From positions 66,714-130,713 of the forward strand of contig JAMOAY010000007.1 of the NCBI GenBank assembly GCA_039908525.1: a DNA stretch of 64,000 nt. Direction: 5' to 3'. Positions 1 to 8,764 of the stretch are shown piece by piece. Below the pieces are notes generated by a model. The model saw nothing but the letters and a program-made list of their open reading frames with translations, made no database searches and was not told the origin of the DNA. The stretch's first letter is position 1; each line of letters opens with the position of its first letter. This stretch comes from Magnetaquicoccus sp039908525 (lineage in GTDB: Bacteria > Pseudomonadota > Magnetococcia > Magnetococcales > Magnetaquicoccaceae). A program made the translations under genes and the position numbers.

Positions 1-69
1 CACACCCACCCAAAGAAAGATGAAGCAGGCGGCCATGCCGCTCTTCGCCCGTTTGGTCGACCATCAAAA

Positions 70-97
70 ATTTAACATAATACATCTTATGCGACAT
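70..97 (-). other. dif: dif-like XerC/XerD recombination site, left copy
   Basis: Read on the minus strand this 28-bp block has an 11-bp XerC-type arm ending in CGCATAA, a 6-bp centre GATGTA and an 11-bp XerD-type arm TTATGTTAAAT. The XerD arm is identical to that of E. coli dif, and the XerC arm keeps its inner CGCATAA. It is the exact inverse of the copy at 126-153. It may be the chromosomal dif or one edge of an element that integrates through host XerCD. Confidence 0.75.
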
Positions 98-125
98 TTT
101 TCGGGAGGTGTCCGGCATTTCATAA

Positions 126-153
126 ATGTCGCATAAGATGTATTATGTTAAAT
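126..153 (+). other. dif: dif-like XerC/XerD recombination site, right copy
   Basis: This 28-bp site has an XerC-type arm (ATGTCGCATAA), a 6-bp centre (GATGTA) and an XerD-type arm (TTATGTTAAAT), in the order and length of canonical bacterial dif. All 28 bases are identical to the left copy at 70-97, but the orientation is opposite. XerD-arm sequence this close to E. coli dif is unlikely by chance. Confidence 0.8.
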
Positions 154-193
154 TGTTAAATACGAAGGTTTGTCGCGTGTGTTGACATTATTG

Positions 194-222
194 TTGACGC
201 ATTGTCAGCCGTTCACTATCAT
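194..222 (+). promoter_or_regulatory. candidate sigma-70 promoter for the HD-GYP gene
   Basis: TTGACG (194-199) and TATCAT (217-222) are separated by exactly 17 bp, each matching the -35/-10 consensus at five of six positions. The ATG of the downstream gene lies 62 bp beyond the -10 box. A second TTGACA at 182-187 has no good -10 partner. No operator is evident apart from the dif-like repeat just upstream. Confidence 0.5.
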
Positions 223-283
223 GACGAAATGTTGCTTGCGCTGTTTTTTATCGGTTCCATGAATTCAAAAGGAAGTCCACGCA

Positions 284-2005
284 ATGGCTACCCCCTCTCC
301 TTCTCAGGCTTCTGTTGCGGATAATCCCACTGCCCAGTTGGACTCTCTGTCCAAGCTCCGGAGCCATCTGCTGGAACGAGTCCACCGCCTGAATCAGATC
401 GGCGTTGCCCTGTCCGTGATGAAGGATCCGGACATGTTGCTGGAGACCATTCTTCTGGGGGCCAAGGCGCTGACCAATGCAGACGCAGGCACCCTCTACA
501 CGACCACAGAAAACCAGACTCTCAAGTTTCAGATTCTACGCACTGACTCTCTGAATATCGCCCAGGGTGGCACCACGGGGGTTGCCATCAAGCTGCCGGA
601 GCTGCCGTTGTATCGGCATGGCAAACCCAATCTGGCCATGGTGGCCGCCTACAGCGCCCTGAAAGAGGAAACCGTCAATATTCCCGACGCTTACGAAGCG
701 GAAGGATTCGATTTTTCCGGTATGCGCGCCTTCGACAAGGCCATGAATTATCGTTCAAAATCCTTTTTGACGGTGCCTCTCAAGAACCATGAAAACGAAT
801 TGATCGGGGTGATGCAACTGATCAATGCCATCGACCCAGAAACCCATGAAATCCGCCCCTTTTCAGCGGAAGATCAGCAGTTGGCGGAGTCGTTGGCCTC
901 CCAGGCGGCCATTGCCTTGACCAATCAGCGTTTGATCGGCGACTTGCGCAAGCTGTTCGAAGCCTTCATTCAGACCATCGCGACGGCCATTGATGACAAA
1001 TCCCCGTACACAGGTGGACATGGTCACCGTGTTCCGATTCTGGCGGAGATGTTGGCCGAGGCGGCCAAGGAGTCCGATCTGGGCGATCTGAGGGGGTTCA
1101 ATCCAACCGACGAGGAGATGTACGAAATCCACATTGCGGCCTGGATGCATGATTGCGGCAAGGTGGTCACTCCGGAGTATGTGGTGGACAAGGCGACCAA
1201 GCTGGAGACCATCTACGATCGTATACACACCGTCTCCACCCGCTTTGAAGTGCTGAAGAGAGACGCAGAGATCGAGTATCTGCGCAAGAAATTGGAGCTT
1301 GTCACGCAGTCTGGCGGTTCTGCCGACGCCTCGCACGCCGATGCCCACCGGGAACGGTTGGCTGCCCTCGACAAGGAGCTGCAAGAGCGTCTTGCCCAGT
1401 TGGAGTCCGACAGAAAGTTCATTCTGGAATGCAACGTAGGCGGCGAGTTCATGTCCGAAGAGTTGCAAAACCGGGTCAAGGCGATCGGCCATTACCGCTG
1501 GCAGACACCGGAGGGCCGGGACGAGCCCTTCCTGTCGGAAAACGAACTGTACAACCTCTGCATTCCCAAGGGGACCCTCACGAAAGAGGAGCGGCAGATC
1601 ATCAATTACCACGTGACAGCCACCAAAAAGATGCTCAACACCCTGCCCTTCCCCAAGAATTTGCGCAGGGTGCCGGAGATCGCTGCCAGTCACCACGAAA
1701 CCATGATCGGCACCGGTTACCCCGACGGTCTGGTACGTGAGCAGATGTCGATTCCGGCCAGGATCATGGCCATCGCCGATGTGTTCGAGGCGTTGACCGC
1801 CAGTGACCGCCCCTACAAACCGGCCAAGTCCCTGTCCGCTTCCCTGAAGATTCTGGGCTTCATGAAAAAAGAGCAGCATGTGGATCCGGAACTGTTCGAT
1901 GTATTCATCCGCAGCAAAATCTATCAGCGGTATGCGGAAAAATACCTGGATCCTTCCCAGATTGACGAGGTGGACGAAAGCAAAATTCCGGGCTACGTCC
2001 CTTGA
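284..2005 (+). CDS. GAF domain / HD-GYP domain cyclic-di-GMP phosphodiesterase-like protein
   Basis: The predicted 573-aa cytosolic regulator has an N-terminal GAF sensor domain (about residues 30-205) and a C-terminal HD-GYP domain. Visible metal and substrate motifs are GHGHRV, H289-D290 in HDCGK, HHE at 470-472 and GTGYP at 478-482. HD-GYP proteins hydrolyse c-di-GMP, so this is probably a signal-degrading enzyme; the GAF ligand is unknown. HD and HHE are about 180 residues apart, longer than usual. The insert contains a charged coiled-coil (about 320-385) and an extra loop. The ATG follows AAGGAAG at good spacing. It converges with the GspE-like gene, which ends 20 bp away. Confidence 0.9.
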   Translation: MATPSPSQASVADNPTAQLDSLSKLRSHLLERVHRLNQIGVALSVMKDPDMLLETILLGAKALTNADAGTLYTTTENQTLKFQILRTDSLNIAQGGTTGVAIKLPELPLYRHGKPNLAMVAAYSALKEETVNIPDAYEAEGFDFSGMRAFDKAMNYRSKSFLTVPLKNHENELIGVMQLINAIDPETHEIRPFSAEDQQLAESLASQAAIALTNQRLIGDLRKLFEAFIQTIATAIDDKSPYTGGHGHRVPILAEMLAEAAKESDLGDLRGFNPTDEEMYEIHIAAWMHDCGKVVTPEYVVDKATKLETIYDRIHTVSTRFEVLKRDAEIEYLRKKLELVTQSGGSADASHADAHRERLAALDKELQERLAQLESDRKFILECNVGGEFMSEELQNRVKAIGHYRWQTPEGRDEPFLSENELYNLCIPKGTLTKEERQIINYHVTATKKMLNTLPFPKNLRRVPEIAASHHETMIGTGYPDGLVREQMSIPARIMAIADVFEALTASDRPYKPAKSLSASLKILGFMKKEQHVDPELFDVFIRSKIYQRYAEKYLDPSQIDEVDESKIPGYVP

Positions 2006-2025
2006 GATATGCTCGGACCGGATGA

Positions 2026-4329
2026 TTATTCAGAGGTGACACGGAACAGTTGAGCCAGATCACACTGCCCTTTTAACACCTTGCTCACGCCGTCCTGCAT
2101 CAGGGTGCGCATCCCTTCCCGCATGGCCAGGGTACGCAGCTCGTCTGCCCTGGCCCCTTGCGCAATGCACTTTTTCATCTCTGCGGAGCCTACCAGCAGT
2201 TCGTGGATACCGGTGCGTCCTTTGTAGCCGGTCTTGGCACATTTTCCGCAGCCGCTGGGGGCAAACAGCACCGCCTCGGCTTGGTTCACGCCCAATTCAT
2301 GAAAATTCTCTTCTCCATAGAGGGAGACCAACCGCCGCCACTCGCTCTCCGCGGGTTTGTAATGCTGTTTGCACTGCGCGCACAGGGTACGCACCAGGCG
2401 TTGGGCCAGAATGCCCAAGAGGGCATCGGCGAAGTTCAGCGGGTCCAGACCCAGGTCCAGCAGACGGACAATGGTCTCCGGGGCAGAGTTGGTGTGCAGG
2501 GTGGAAAAGACCAGATGTCCCGTCAGCGAGGCCTCGATGCCACTGTGGGCCGTCTCCTTGTCGCGCATCTCCCCGATCAGGATCACGTCGGGGTCCGCAC
2601 GCAGAAAAGAGCGCAGGGCTTCCGCAAAACCAAAGCCGATTTTATGATCGACCTGGACCTGTTGCAATCCGGGTTGGGTGATTTCGACCGGGTCTTCGGC
2701 GGTCCAGATTTTACGGTCCGGGGTGTTGATGCGCCCCAGTACCGCATGGAGGGTGGTGGTTTTCCCTGAACCGGTCGGACCCACCACCAGAATGATCCCC
2801 TGCGGAATGGCCAGCAGGCGGTCCAACTCTTTGTAATTGCGATCCGAGAGATTCAAACTGTCGAAGGGCAATGCGCCTCCTGAGGCCAGCACCCGGAGTA
2901 CCGCTCCTTCGCCAAAAATGGTGGGCAGGGTCACCACCCGCAGTTCCAGAGGGGTTCCCTTGACCTTGATCACGATCTTGCCATCCTGGGGCTTGCGACG
3001 TTCCGCGATATCCATGCGTGCCATGATCTTGATGCGGGACAGAACGGCACGGATGTGGGTGGAGGGAATTTCCAATGCCGGACGGCAGATGCCATCGATT
3101 CTCAAACGCACCCGGGAAGGTGAAGCCCCTTTGGAGGGCTCAACATGGATGTCCGATGCGCCCGCCCGGTGGGCATCGATGAGGAGGCGATTGACCAGCT
3201 GGATGATGGTGTTTTCATTCTCGTTGATCTCCCCTGTTTCAAGCCCTTCATCAACCTGGTCGGCCTCCTCCACATCCTCCTCTTCCAGTTTGGCTGTCAA
3301 ACCGTGCAGGTAGGAAGAGACCGAACCGCCGCCCAGATATTGCAGGATATCCTCGCTGAAACCGACCCGGAAGATGTATTTTTTGGCGGGCAGGGCACGT
3401 TGGATCTCCATCTGGCGTCCCACGTCGGTGGGATTGTCGATCAGGATGACAATCTCCTCATCGATCTCCCCCGCCAACGGCAGCCACAGCTGGCGGCGCA
3501 GGTAGGACATGTTGAGTTTTCTGAGCAGTCGCTTCGGAGGTACAATGTTGGGGTCATAGCGCAGGAACGGAACCTGATAATAGCTTTCCAGAGAGGCTGC
3601 CACCATTTCCGGCAGGATTTTCAACTCGCCCACCAGCAAAGAGGTCATGGTAACCGCCTCCTTTTTGGCACGTTTGCCCAACTCTTCCAGCTTCTCCCGG
3701 GTCAATAGCTGTTTTTTGATCAGCAGATCATATGGCCCTTCGGTGCCTTCAAACTCCTCATGAAATTTTTTGGCCACCATGTCGGCCAGGAGATGGGCCG
3801 ACCGCATATCCTGATCCGCGAAGGCATCTCCGCCGACCTTGTTGATCACCTGCAACACCCCCAGCAGGGGCGCCCCGAATTTGATGGGCACCACCATCAT
3901 GGATCTGCAGGTGAAACCGGAACGCTTGTCAAAACTGCTGTCAAATTTCAGACCTTTATGGATCTGGGTCAGCGCATCGGCATCGTAGACATCACGGATA
4001 TTCAGAGACTTGCCACTCAGGGCGGCATAACCGGCGATGGAATTGGGGCTGAGGGAGAGGCGAATTTCGTGCAACTCCTGTCCGGTTTTGAATTTGGCGA
4101 TGATCTCCTGCCCATCCCTGGCATTCTGGTAAACAGTCAACCTTTGCGCCTCCAGAAACTGCAAAAGCAGCTCTTCCAGTTCGGGCAGAATGTCGGAAAA
4201 GGTGTAGGATTTGGCCAGCTGTGTCTGAATTTTGCCGAAGAGCAGCCTTTTTGCGGGGGTGAGGTCGGCCGGAGGTTGCAACGGATCGCTCTTGCCCGGT
4301 GGGTTGGTTTCAGGATTGTTCATGGTCAC
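2026..4329 (-). CDS. GspE/PilB-type secretion or pilus assembly ATPase with N-terminal GAF domain
   Basis: The 767-aa protein contains, in order, a GAF domain (about 35-195), an MshEN/GspE-N region (about 205-300) and a GspE/PilB hexameric ATPase domain. The ATPase shows Walker A GPTGSGKTTT, the Walker B/Asp-box region ILIGEMRDKETA, and a C-terminal four-cysteine zinc motif (CAQC and CGKC). The family powers type II secretion or type IV pilus extension at the inner membrane. A GAF domain ahead of the ATPase is not part of standard PilB or GspE and suggests small-molecule control. No pilus or secretion genes are adjacent. It lies 26 bp downstream of pdxJ and is probably cotranscribed. ATG at 4323 is an alternative start. 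Confidence 0.88.
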   Translation of the reverse strand: MTMNNPETNPPGKSDPLQPPADLTPAKRLLFGKIQTQLAKSYTFSDILPELEELLLQFLEAQRLTVYQNARDGQEIIAKFKTGQELHEIRLSLSPNSIAGYAALSGKSLNIRDVYDADALTQIHKGLKFDSSFDKRSGFTCRSMMVVPIKFGAPLLGVLQVINKVGGDAFADQDMRSAHLLADMVAKKFHEEFEGTEGPYDLLIKKQLLTREKLEELGKRAKKEAVTMTSLLVGELKILPEMVAASLESYYQVPFLRYDPNIVPPKRLLRKLNMSYLRRQLWLPLAGEIDEEIVILIDNPTDVGRQMEIQRALPAKKYIFRVGFSEDILQYLGGGSVSSYLHGLTAKLEEEDVEEADQVDEGLETGEINENENTIIQLVNRLLIDAHRAGASDIHVEPSKGASPSRVRLRIDGICRPALEIPSTHIRAVLSRIKIMARMDIAERRKPQDGKIVIKVKGTPLELRVVTLPTIFGEGAVLRVLASGGALPFDSLNLSDRNYKELDRLLAIPQGIILVVGPTGSGKTTTLHAVLGRINTPDRKIWTAEDPVEITQPGLQQVQVDHKIGFGFAEALRSFLRADPDVILIGEMRDKETAHSGIEASLTGHLVFSTLHTNSAPETIVRLLDLGLDPLNFADALLGILAQRLVRTLCAQCKQHYKPAESEWRRLVSLYGEENFHELGVNQAEAVLFAPSGCGKCAKTGYKGRTGIHELLVGSAEMKKCIAQGARADELRTLAMREGMRTLMQDGVSKVLKGQCDLAQLFRVTSE

Positions 4330-4355
4330 CTTATTTTTTCAACAGTGCCCACCGC

Positions 4356-5090
4356 TCATCCTCCCGAGGAGGCTGCCTCGCGCATCAGCCGTTTCATCTC
4401 CCGGACGGCCTGTTCCATCCCGTCGAAGATGGCTCTGGCCACGATGGCATGGCCGATGTTCAGTTCCTGCACACCGGGGATGGAGGCAATCTCCTGTACA
4501 TTGTGAAAATCCAGCCCATGACCGGCATGGACGATCAACCCCAACTCCTGGGCCAGGGCCGCTGCCTGCCAGATCTTGTCCCACTCCTTCTTGATCTGCC
4601 GGGCGCTCCGGGCGGCGGCATAACGGCCGGTATGCAGCTCCACCACCGGGGCCTTGACCTCTGCCGCAGCCCGAATCTGTTCCAGGTCCGGGTCAATGAA
4701 CAGCGATACCCGAATCTCCTCGCGACTCAACTGGCGGATGGCGGCCTGGATTCGCTCCGCATGGTCCACCACATTCAAGCCGCCCTCCGTGGTCAACTCT
4801 TTGCGCCGCTCCGGCACCAGACAGCAGTCGGCAGGGCGCAGCTGACAGGCCAGGTCCAGCATCTCCTGTGTGGTTGCCATCTCCAGATTGAGCTTGGTTT
4901 GCACCATTTCCAGCAGCAGACGAATATCCCGTTCCTGGACATGGCGACGATCTTCCCGTAAATGTGCGGTGATGCCGTCTGCGCCGCCCCGCTCCGCAGC
5001 GATGGCGGCCCACACCGGATCGGGAAAACGCCCCTCTCTGGCCTGCCTGAGGGTGGCCACGTGGTCAATGTTCACACCGAGTTTAATCAT
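4356..5090 (-). CDS. pdxJ: pyridoxine 5'-phosphate synthase
   Basis: The 244-aa product begins with the PdxJ signature LGVNIDHVATLRQAR and contains ADGITAHLREDRRHV and the glycine-rich HAGHGL segment expected for the TIM-barrel active site. PdxJ condenses 1-deoxy-D-xylulose 5-phosphate with 3-amino-2-oxopropyl phosphate to make pyridoxine 5'-phosphate in the DXP-dependent vitamin B6 pathway. Length is normal. AAGGAGAG stands just before the ATG. It is the first gene of a two-gene minus-strand unit with the GspE-like ATPase; no functional link between the two is obvious. Confidence 0.97.
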   Translation of the reverse strand: MIKLGVNIDHVATLRQAREGRFPDPVWAAIAAERGGADGITAHLREDRRHVQERDIRLLLEMVQTKLNLEMATTQEMLDLACQLRPADCCLVPERRKELTTEGGLNVVDHAERIQAAIRQLSREEIRVSLFIDPDLEQIRAAAEVKAPVVELHTGRYAAARSARQIKKEWDKIWQAAALAQELGLIVHAGHGLDFHNVQEIASIPGVQELNIGHAIVARAIFDGMEQAVREMKRLMREAASSGG

Positions 5091-5258
5091 GGTCTCTCCT
5101 TATCACGCAAGGTGGAAGCGGGCTGATTATAAGAGAAGGCGGAAAATAGTCACAGGTATTTCATGCAGGTTCCAGGAGGATTCTCCATATAATAATTTTA
5201 TTTTCAATGCTTTCTAGACACTCATGAAAAAAAATCCCAAAGCGAATAAATTTTTTTG

Positions 5259-5287
5259 TTGACCTGATTTAACTGATCTTGTAACAA
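5259..5287 (+). promoter_or_regulatory. candidate promoter in the divergent pdxJ / DUF4347 intergenic region
   Basis: The 374-bp gap 5091-5464 separates divergent pdxJ and the DUF4347 gene. It is AT-rich near 5180-5290, unlike its surroundings. TTGACC (5259-5264) and TAACAA (5282-5287) are 17 bp apart and point toward the DUF4347 gene, about 180 bp away, implying a long leader. I see no ORF, RNA gene or clear operator in the rest of the gap. Confidence 0.3.
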
Positions 5288-5464
5288 TCCCCTCGCATGA
5301 TTCGCCGACAGTTCCCCCCTGCCACGTGCGGAAGGTTGTCTTTGTGGGTGGGTGTGGTTTGAGTTGTGCGCGGGTGTAGGCGGGATATCTATGGAAAAGC
5401 GATGTAATAACCAATCCTTCGGCGTTGCCGCATGGCGCGCCTACCGCAACAGGAGGAACTTGTG

Positions 5465-8400
5465 ATGCCGCAAGCCGTCTTTCTCGATTCAACTCTGTAT
5501 CCAGTTGGCCCATTGGAGACCGTGTTGACCGCGACACGCACCAGTGGGACGGGGCTCGTCCCGATGCCTACCACATGGGACATCCCGCTATCAACGCAAC
5601 CCTCCAAGGCACTTGGTGTCTTCCACGGCGATCCGGCAATTGCCGTTGCGCGGGAAATCGTGTTTGTAGACGCGAGCGTCCCCGATCACCTGACCCTGCT
5701 GCAGGGACTGGCGCGGGATGCCCAGGTGATTGTCCTGGACACACGGTATGACGGTGTGGCCCAGATGAGTGCCGTGCTGGCCGGACAAAAAAACATTACC
5801 TCGCTGCACATCATTTCCCACGGTGCACCGGGTCTTCTGTCGTGGGGCAGTGCCTCCCTGACATCGGATACCTTGGTCGGATACGCCGATCTGCTCCAAG
5901 GTTGGTCCAGCGCCTTTGCCCCAGGGGCCGACATTGCGCTTTATGGGTGTGATGTAGCCGCCGGCGCACAAGGTACGGCGCTGCTCCAACAACTGAGCCG
6001 GTTGACCGGTGCCGACATAACCGCGTCGACCAACAAGACGGGAAGCGCGGGGTTGGGTGGGGATTGGTCGTGGGAGGCGGTGACTGGCGTTGTCGAAACC
6101 CGCTCGATTCTGACCGCAGCGACAGAGGAAAGCTACCAGCATCTGCTTGCAAGCGATATTGCCGGGGATGTGAACACCTCGGCTTCCCTGGAGAATACGG
6201 GACGCTCCTACCCCAGCACCATTGACCAGAAGGGCGATCAGGACTGGTTCCGCCTTTTGCTCACTCCCGGAAAGAAGTACACCTTCAAAATGAGCAGCGC
6301 ATCTGGTTCCTCTGTGATACCCCTTTTGATTCTGAGAAATCGCAGGGGTGAAATACTGCTGGAGAGCGACGGTGGTACCTTGTCCTATACCATCCCTGAG
6401 AACCCTTCTTCCTCTGCGGAGACATACTTCCTCTCGGCCCACGGTCGGCAGATGACGACGGGAAACTACCTCATCTCCTCCACCCCCTTCGTTGACACAA
6501 CAGTCCCTGTATTAACAGGTACTTCGCCAAGCGACGGGCAGAGTGGCGTAGATGTGAGCACCAAAATTGTGCTCACCTTTAACGAGGGGGTTCGAGGTGG
6601 TTCTGGCAGTATCACGCTGACCAACAAAACCACCAACACCAGTCAGTCGCTGGGGGTCAGTAGCAGCAGTGTAAGTTTTCAGGATAAACAGTTGATTATC
6701 ACTCCTCCGGGTAGGCTTGCTGCTGGCAACCAGTTTCAGGTGACCTTTGGTGCGGGCGTGGTCAAAGATACAAGCAACAACAGTTTTTCCGGTTTGTCGG
6801 CAGGGATGTTGGATTTTACGACAAAGGCTCCTGTTGACACCGTGCCCCCGACGCTGATCAGTTGCTCGCCGAAAGACGGAAGCAGCGGTGTGGCTGTGGG
6901 AACAAACATCGTGCTGACTTTCAACGAACCGGTAAAAGCGGGCAGCGGAAGGGTGACCATTGCCGTGGGAGGGTCGGCGGATGTCAGGGAGATGATGGCG
7001 AACGACAGCAGTCAGGTTAAATTCTCCGGAAAGACTATGACTATCATTCCTTCCAAGGGCTTTGTTCCAGGTAAGCTGGTCAATGTGGGATTGGAGAGCA
7101 GTTCGGTCTTGGATATGGCCGGTAACAAGTTCGCAGGGATAAAATACGGAGAGCTTGACTTCACCATGGCCGCGCCGGTGCCGGTGTTCACAGTCTCTGC
7201 GTCCAGTGCGAACAAGAGCAAGAAGGAGGGAAACAGCGGCGCTACAAACTTCACCTTCGATGTGACCCGTGACGACGACACGGTGGCCTCCACAGTCAAG
7301 TGGGCAGCCACCGGTTCAGGCAGTTGCTATGAGGGGGACTTCGCGAGTTGCGTTTTTCCTTCCGGGGAGCTTTCTTTTCCAGTGGGCACGAAGACCCTTC
7401 CCATCACAATCGAGGTTGCCGGAGACACCTCACTGGAATCTGACGAGAACTTCACTGTCCGTCTGACCAGCGCCAAGGGGGCGACCATCGGTGCCTCCAA
7501 CGCGGTGATTGCGACCGTTGTCAATGATGACAAGCTGCCGGTGTTCAAGATCACCACATCGAATTCGAGCCTCAAGGAGGGCAACAGTACGGGAGCCACC
7601 TTTACCTTCGATATAACCCGTGACGTTGAGACTGTGGCATCCTCCATCCAATGGAGTGTCACCGGTTCAGGCAGCTGCACCGATGGAGATTTTCAGAACT
7701 GTGACCTTCCGTCCGGCACAATCGATTTCCCTGTAGGAGTGAAAACCTACCCGATCAAGGTCAAGGTCGAGGGGGATAGGAAAGAAGAGGCCAATGAAAC
7801 ATTTACCGTCCGTCTATCTTCCGTCAAAAACGCAACCATCGGCACTGGCACGGTGACTGCGACCATTGTCAATGATGATGTGGCGCCGGATGTTAAATTC
7901 TCTTCGACTGCAACCGTCAGGCAATATGAGGGCAGTTATGGTGGCGGCACCATCTTCGAATTTCCTGTTAGCCGCAGCAACTATGGCATGGACTCAAAAG
8001 TTAATTGGGAGGTAAAAATACCCTCTGACGTTGTTGCCAGCAAGCGTGTAGAGGCCAAAGATTTTATGGGTGCGATCAAAGGAACGCTGAAATTTGATGC
8101 TGATGATGCGCGTCCCCAATCCGTCCTGGTCTCGGTGAGAGCCGACACAGAATCCGAACAGGATGACGAGTTTATTGTGGTTTTGACGTCTGAGGAAGGG
8201 GCGAAGATCCCCTCGTACAGCTCCAAGGTCAGGGGTGTCATTGTCAACGACGATGGCAGCAAAAAAAGTGCGCGGCCGGAGAGAGATGCGACGACGACGG
8301 GAGAGTCTGCGCTCAACGGTTTGAACACGGTGCAGATTGCACAGTTGATGGCACCGTTGGCAGGAAGTTTGGGAAGCGATGCCGTGGCCGCTCTGACCAC

Positions 8401-8689
8401 GAGCCGAATAGCATCCTTGCCTGCCACGACTGATCAGGATCTGGAAGCCGGAGAGATCGCCATGCTTGTGTCTGCGGGCGAGGGGCTGGGTATGGCTCTG
8501 CGGGCGTCTGCATTGGCGGGAGTGGGTTCCGTCGATGCTGGCTGCCCCACAACGGCGCTCCAAGCCACCGTCGGCGGCTCGACTCGTCTGGCGCTTCTGG
8601 CCGTGACACCGTACAACCCGCTCCAGGAAAGTGCCGTTGTGGCATCGTATCGGGTGTCTGAGACCTGGACAGCTCCACCGCTTGCCTGA
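5465..8689 (+). CDS. large DUF4347 / Ig-like / Calx-beta surface or secreted protein
   Basis: This 1074-aa protein has a DUF4347 domain (about 62-225), a pre-peptidase-like beta domain (about 230-340), two SbsA/Big_5-type Ig-like repeats (342-455 and 456-570, both with the 'VLTFNE' core) and three Calx-beta domains (about 572-690, 698-805 and 810-935). The remaining ~130 residues are Ala/Leu-rich. DUF4347 keeps His119 (IISHG) and Cys162 (LYGCD), resembling the dyad of clan CD cysteine peptidases. There is no N-terminal signal peptide. Proteins of this build usually leave by type I secretion, but no exporter is nearby. AGGAGG precedes ATG 5465, so I prefer this start to the in-frame ATG at 5432. 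Likely an adhesin or cell-surface protein; the ligand is unknown. Confidence 0.8.
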   Translation: MPQAVFLDSTLYPVGPLETVLTATRTSGTGLVPMPTTWDIPLSTQPSKALGVFHGDPAIAVAREIVFVDASVPDHLTLLQGLARDAQVIVLDTRYDGVAQMSAVLAGQKNITSLHIISHGAPGLLSWGSASLTSDTLVGYADLLQGWSSAFAPGADIALYGCDVAAGAQGTALLQQLSRLTGADITASTNKTGSAGLGGDWSWEAVTGVVETRSILTAATEESYQHLLASDIAGDVNTSASLENTGRSYPSTIDQKGDQDWFRLLLTPGKKYTFKMSSASGSSVIPLLILRNRRGEILLESDGGTLSYTIPENPSSSAETYFLSAHGRQMTTGNYLISSTPFVDTTVPVLTGTSPSDGQSGVDVSTKIVLTFNEGVRGGSGSITLTNKTTNTSQSLGVSSSSVSFQDKQLIITPPGRLAAGNQFQVTFGAGVVKDTSNNSFSGLSAGMLDFTTKAPVDTVPPTLISCSPKDGSSGVAVGTNIVLTFNEPVKAGSGRVTIAVGGSADVREMMANDSSQVKFSGKTMTIIPSKGFVPGKLVNVGLESSSVLDMAGNKFAGIKYGELDFTMAAPVPVFTVSASSANKSKKEGNSGATNFTFDVTRDDDTVASTVKWAATGSGSCYEGDFASCVFPSGELSFPVGTKTLPITIEVAGDTSLESDENFTVRLTSAKGATIGASNAVIATVVNDDKLPVFKITTSNSSLKEGNSTGATFTFDITRDVETVASSIQWSVTGSGSCTDGDFQNCDLPSGTIDFPVGVKTYPIKVKVEGDRKEEANETFTVRLSSVKNATIGTGTVTATIVNDDVAPDVKFSSTATVRQYEGSYGGGTIFEFPVSRSNYGMDSKVNWEVKIPSDVVASKRVEAKDFMGAIKGTLKFDADDARPQSVLVSVRADTESEQDDEFIVVLTSEEGAKIPSYSSKVRGVIVNDDGSKKSARPERDATTTGESALNGLNTVQIAQLMAPLAGSLGSDAVAALTTSRIASLPATTDQDLEAGEIAMLVSAGEGLGMALRASALAGVGSVDAGCPTTALQATVGGSTRLALLAVTPYNPLQESAVVASYRVSETWTAPPLA

Positions 8690-8764
8690 TGTACCTGCGA
8701 CGGTGTGGCAGGAAGTGCTGTTGCCGTTGGGTCGGCACAGGGGATCTTTAGAAAAGTAAAGGGT

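Larger units (their letters stand above)
69..154. repeat. perfect 31-bp inverted repeat with 24-bp spacer
   Basis: Bases 69-99 are the perfect reverse complement of 124-154, with 24 bp between them. Each arm is a complete dif-like site plus two or fewer flanking bases. As RNA it could fold into a very long AT-rich hairpin, but the match to dif explains the sequence better. XerCD acting on the pair would invert the 24-bp spacer. Confidence 0.9.
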
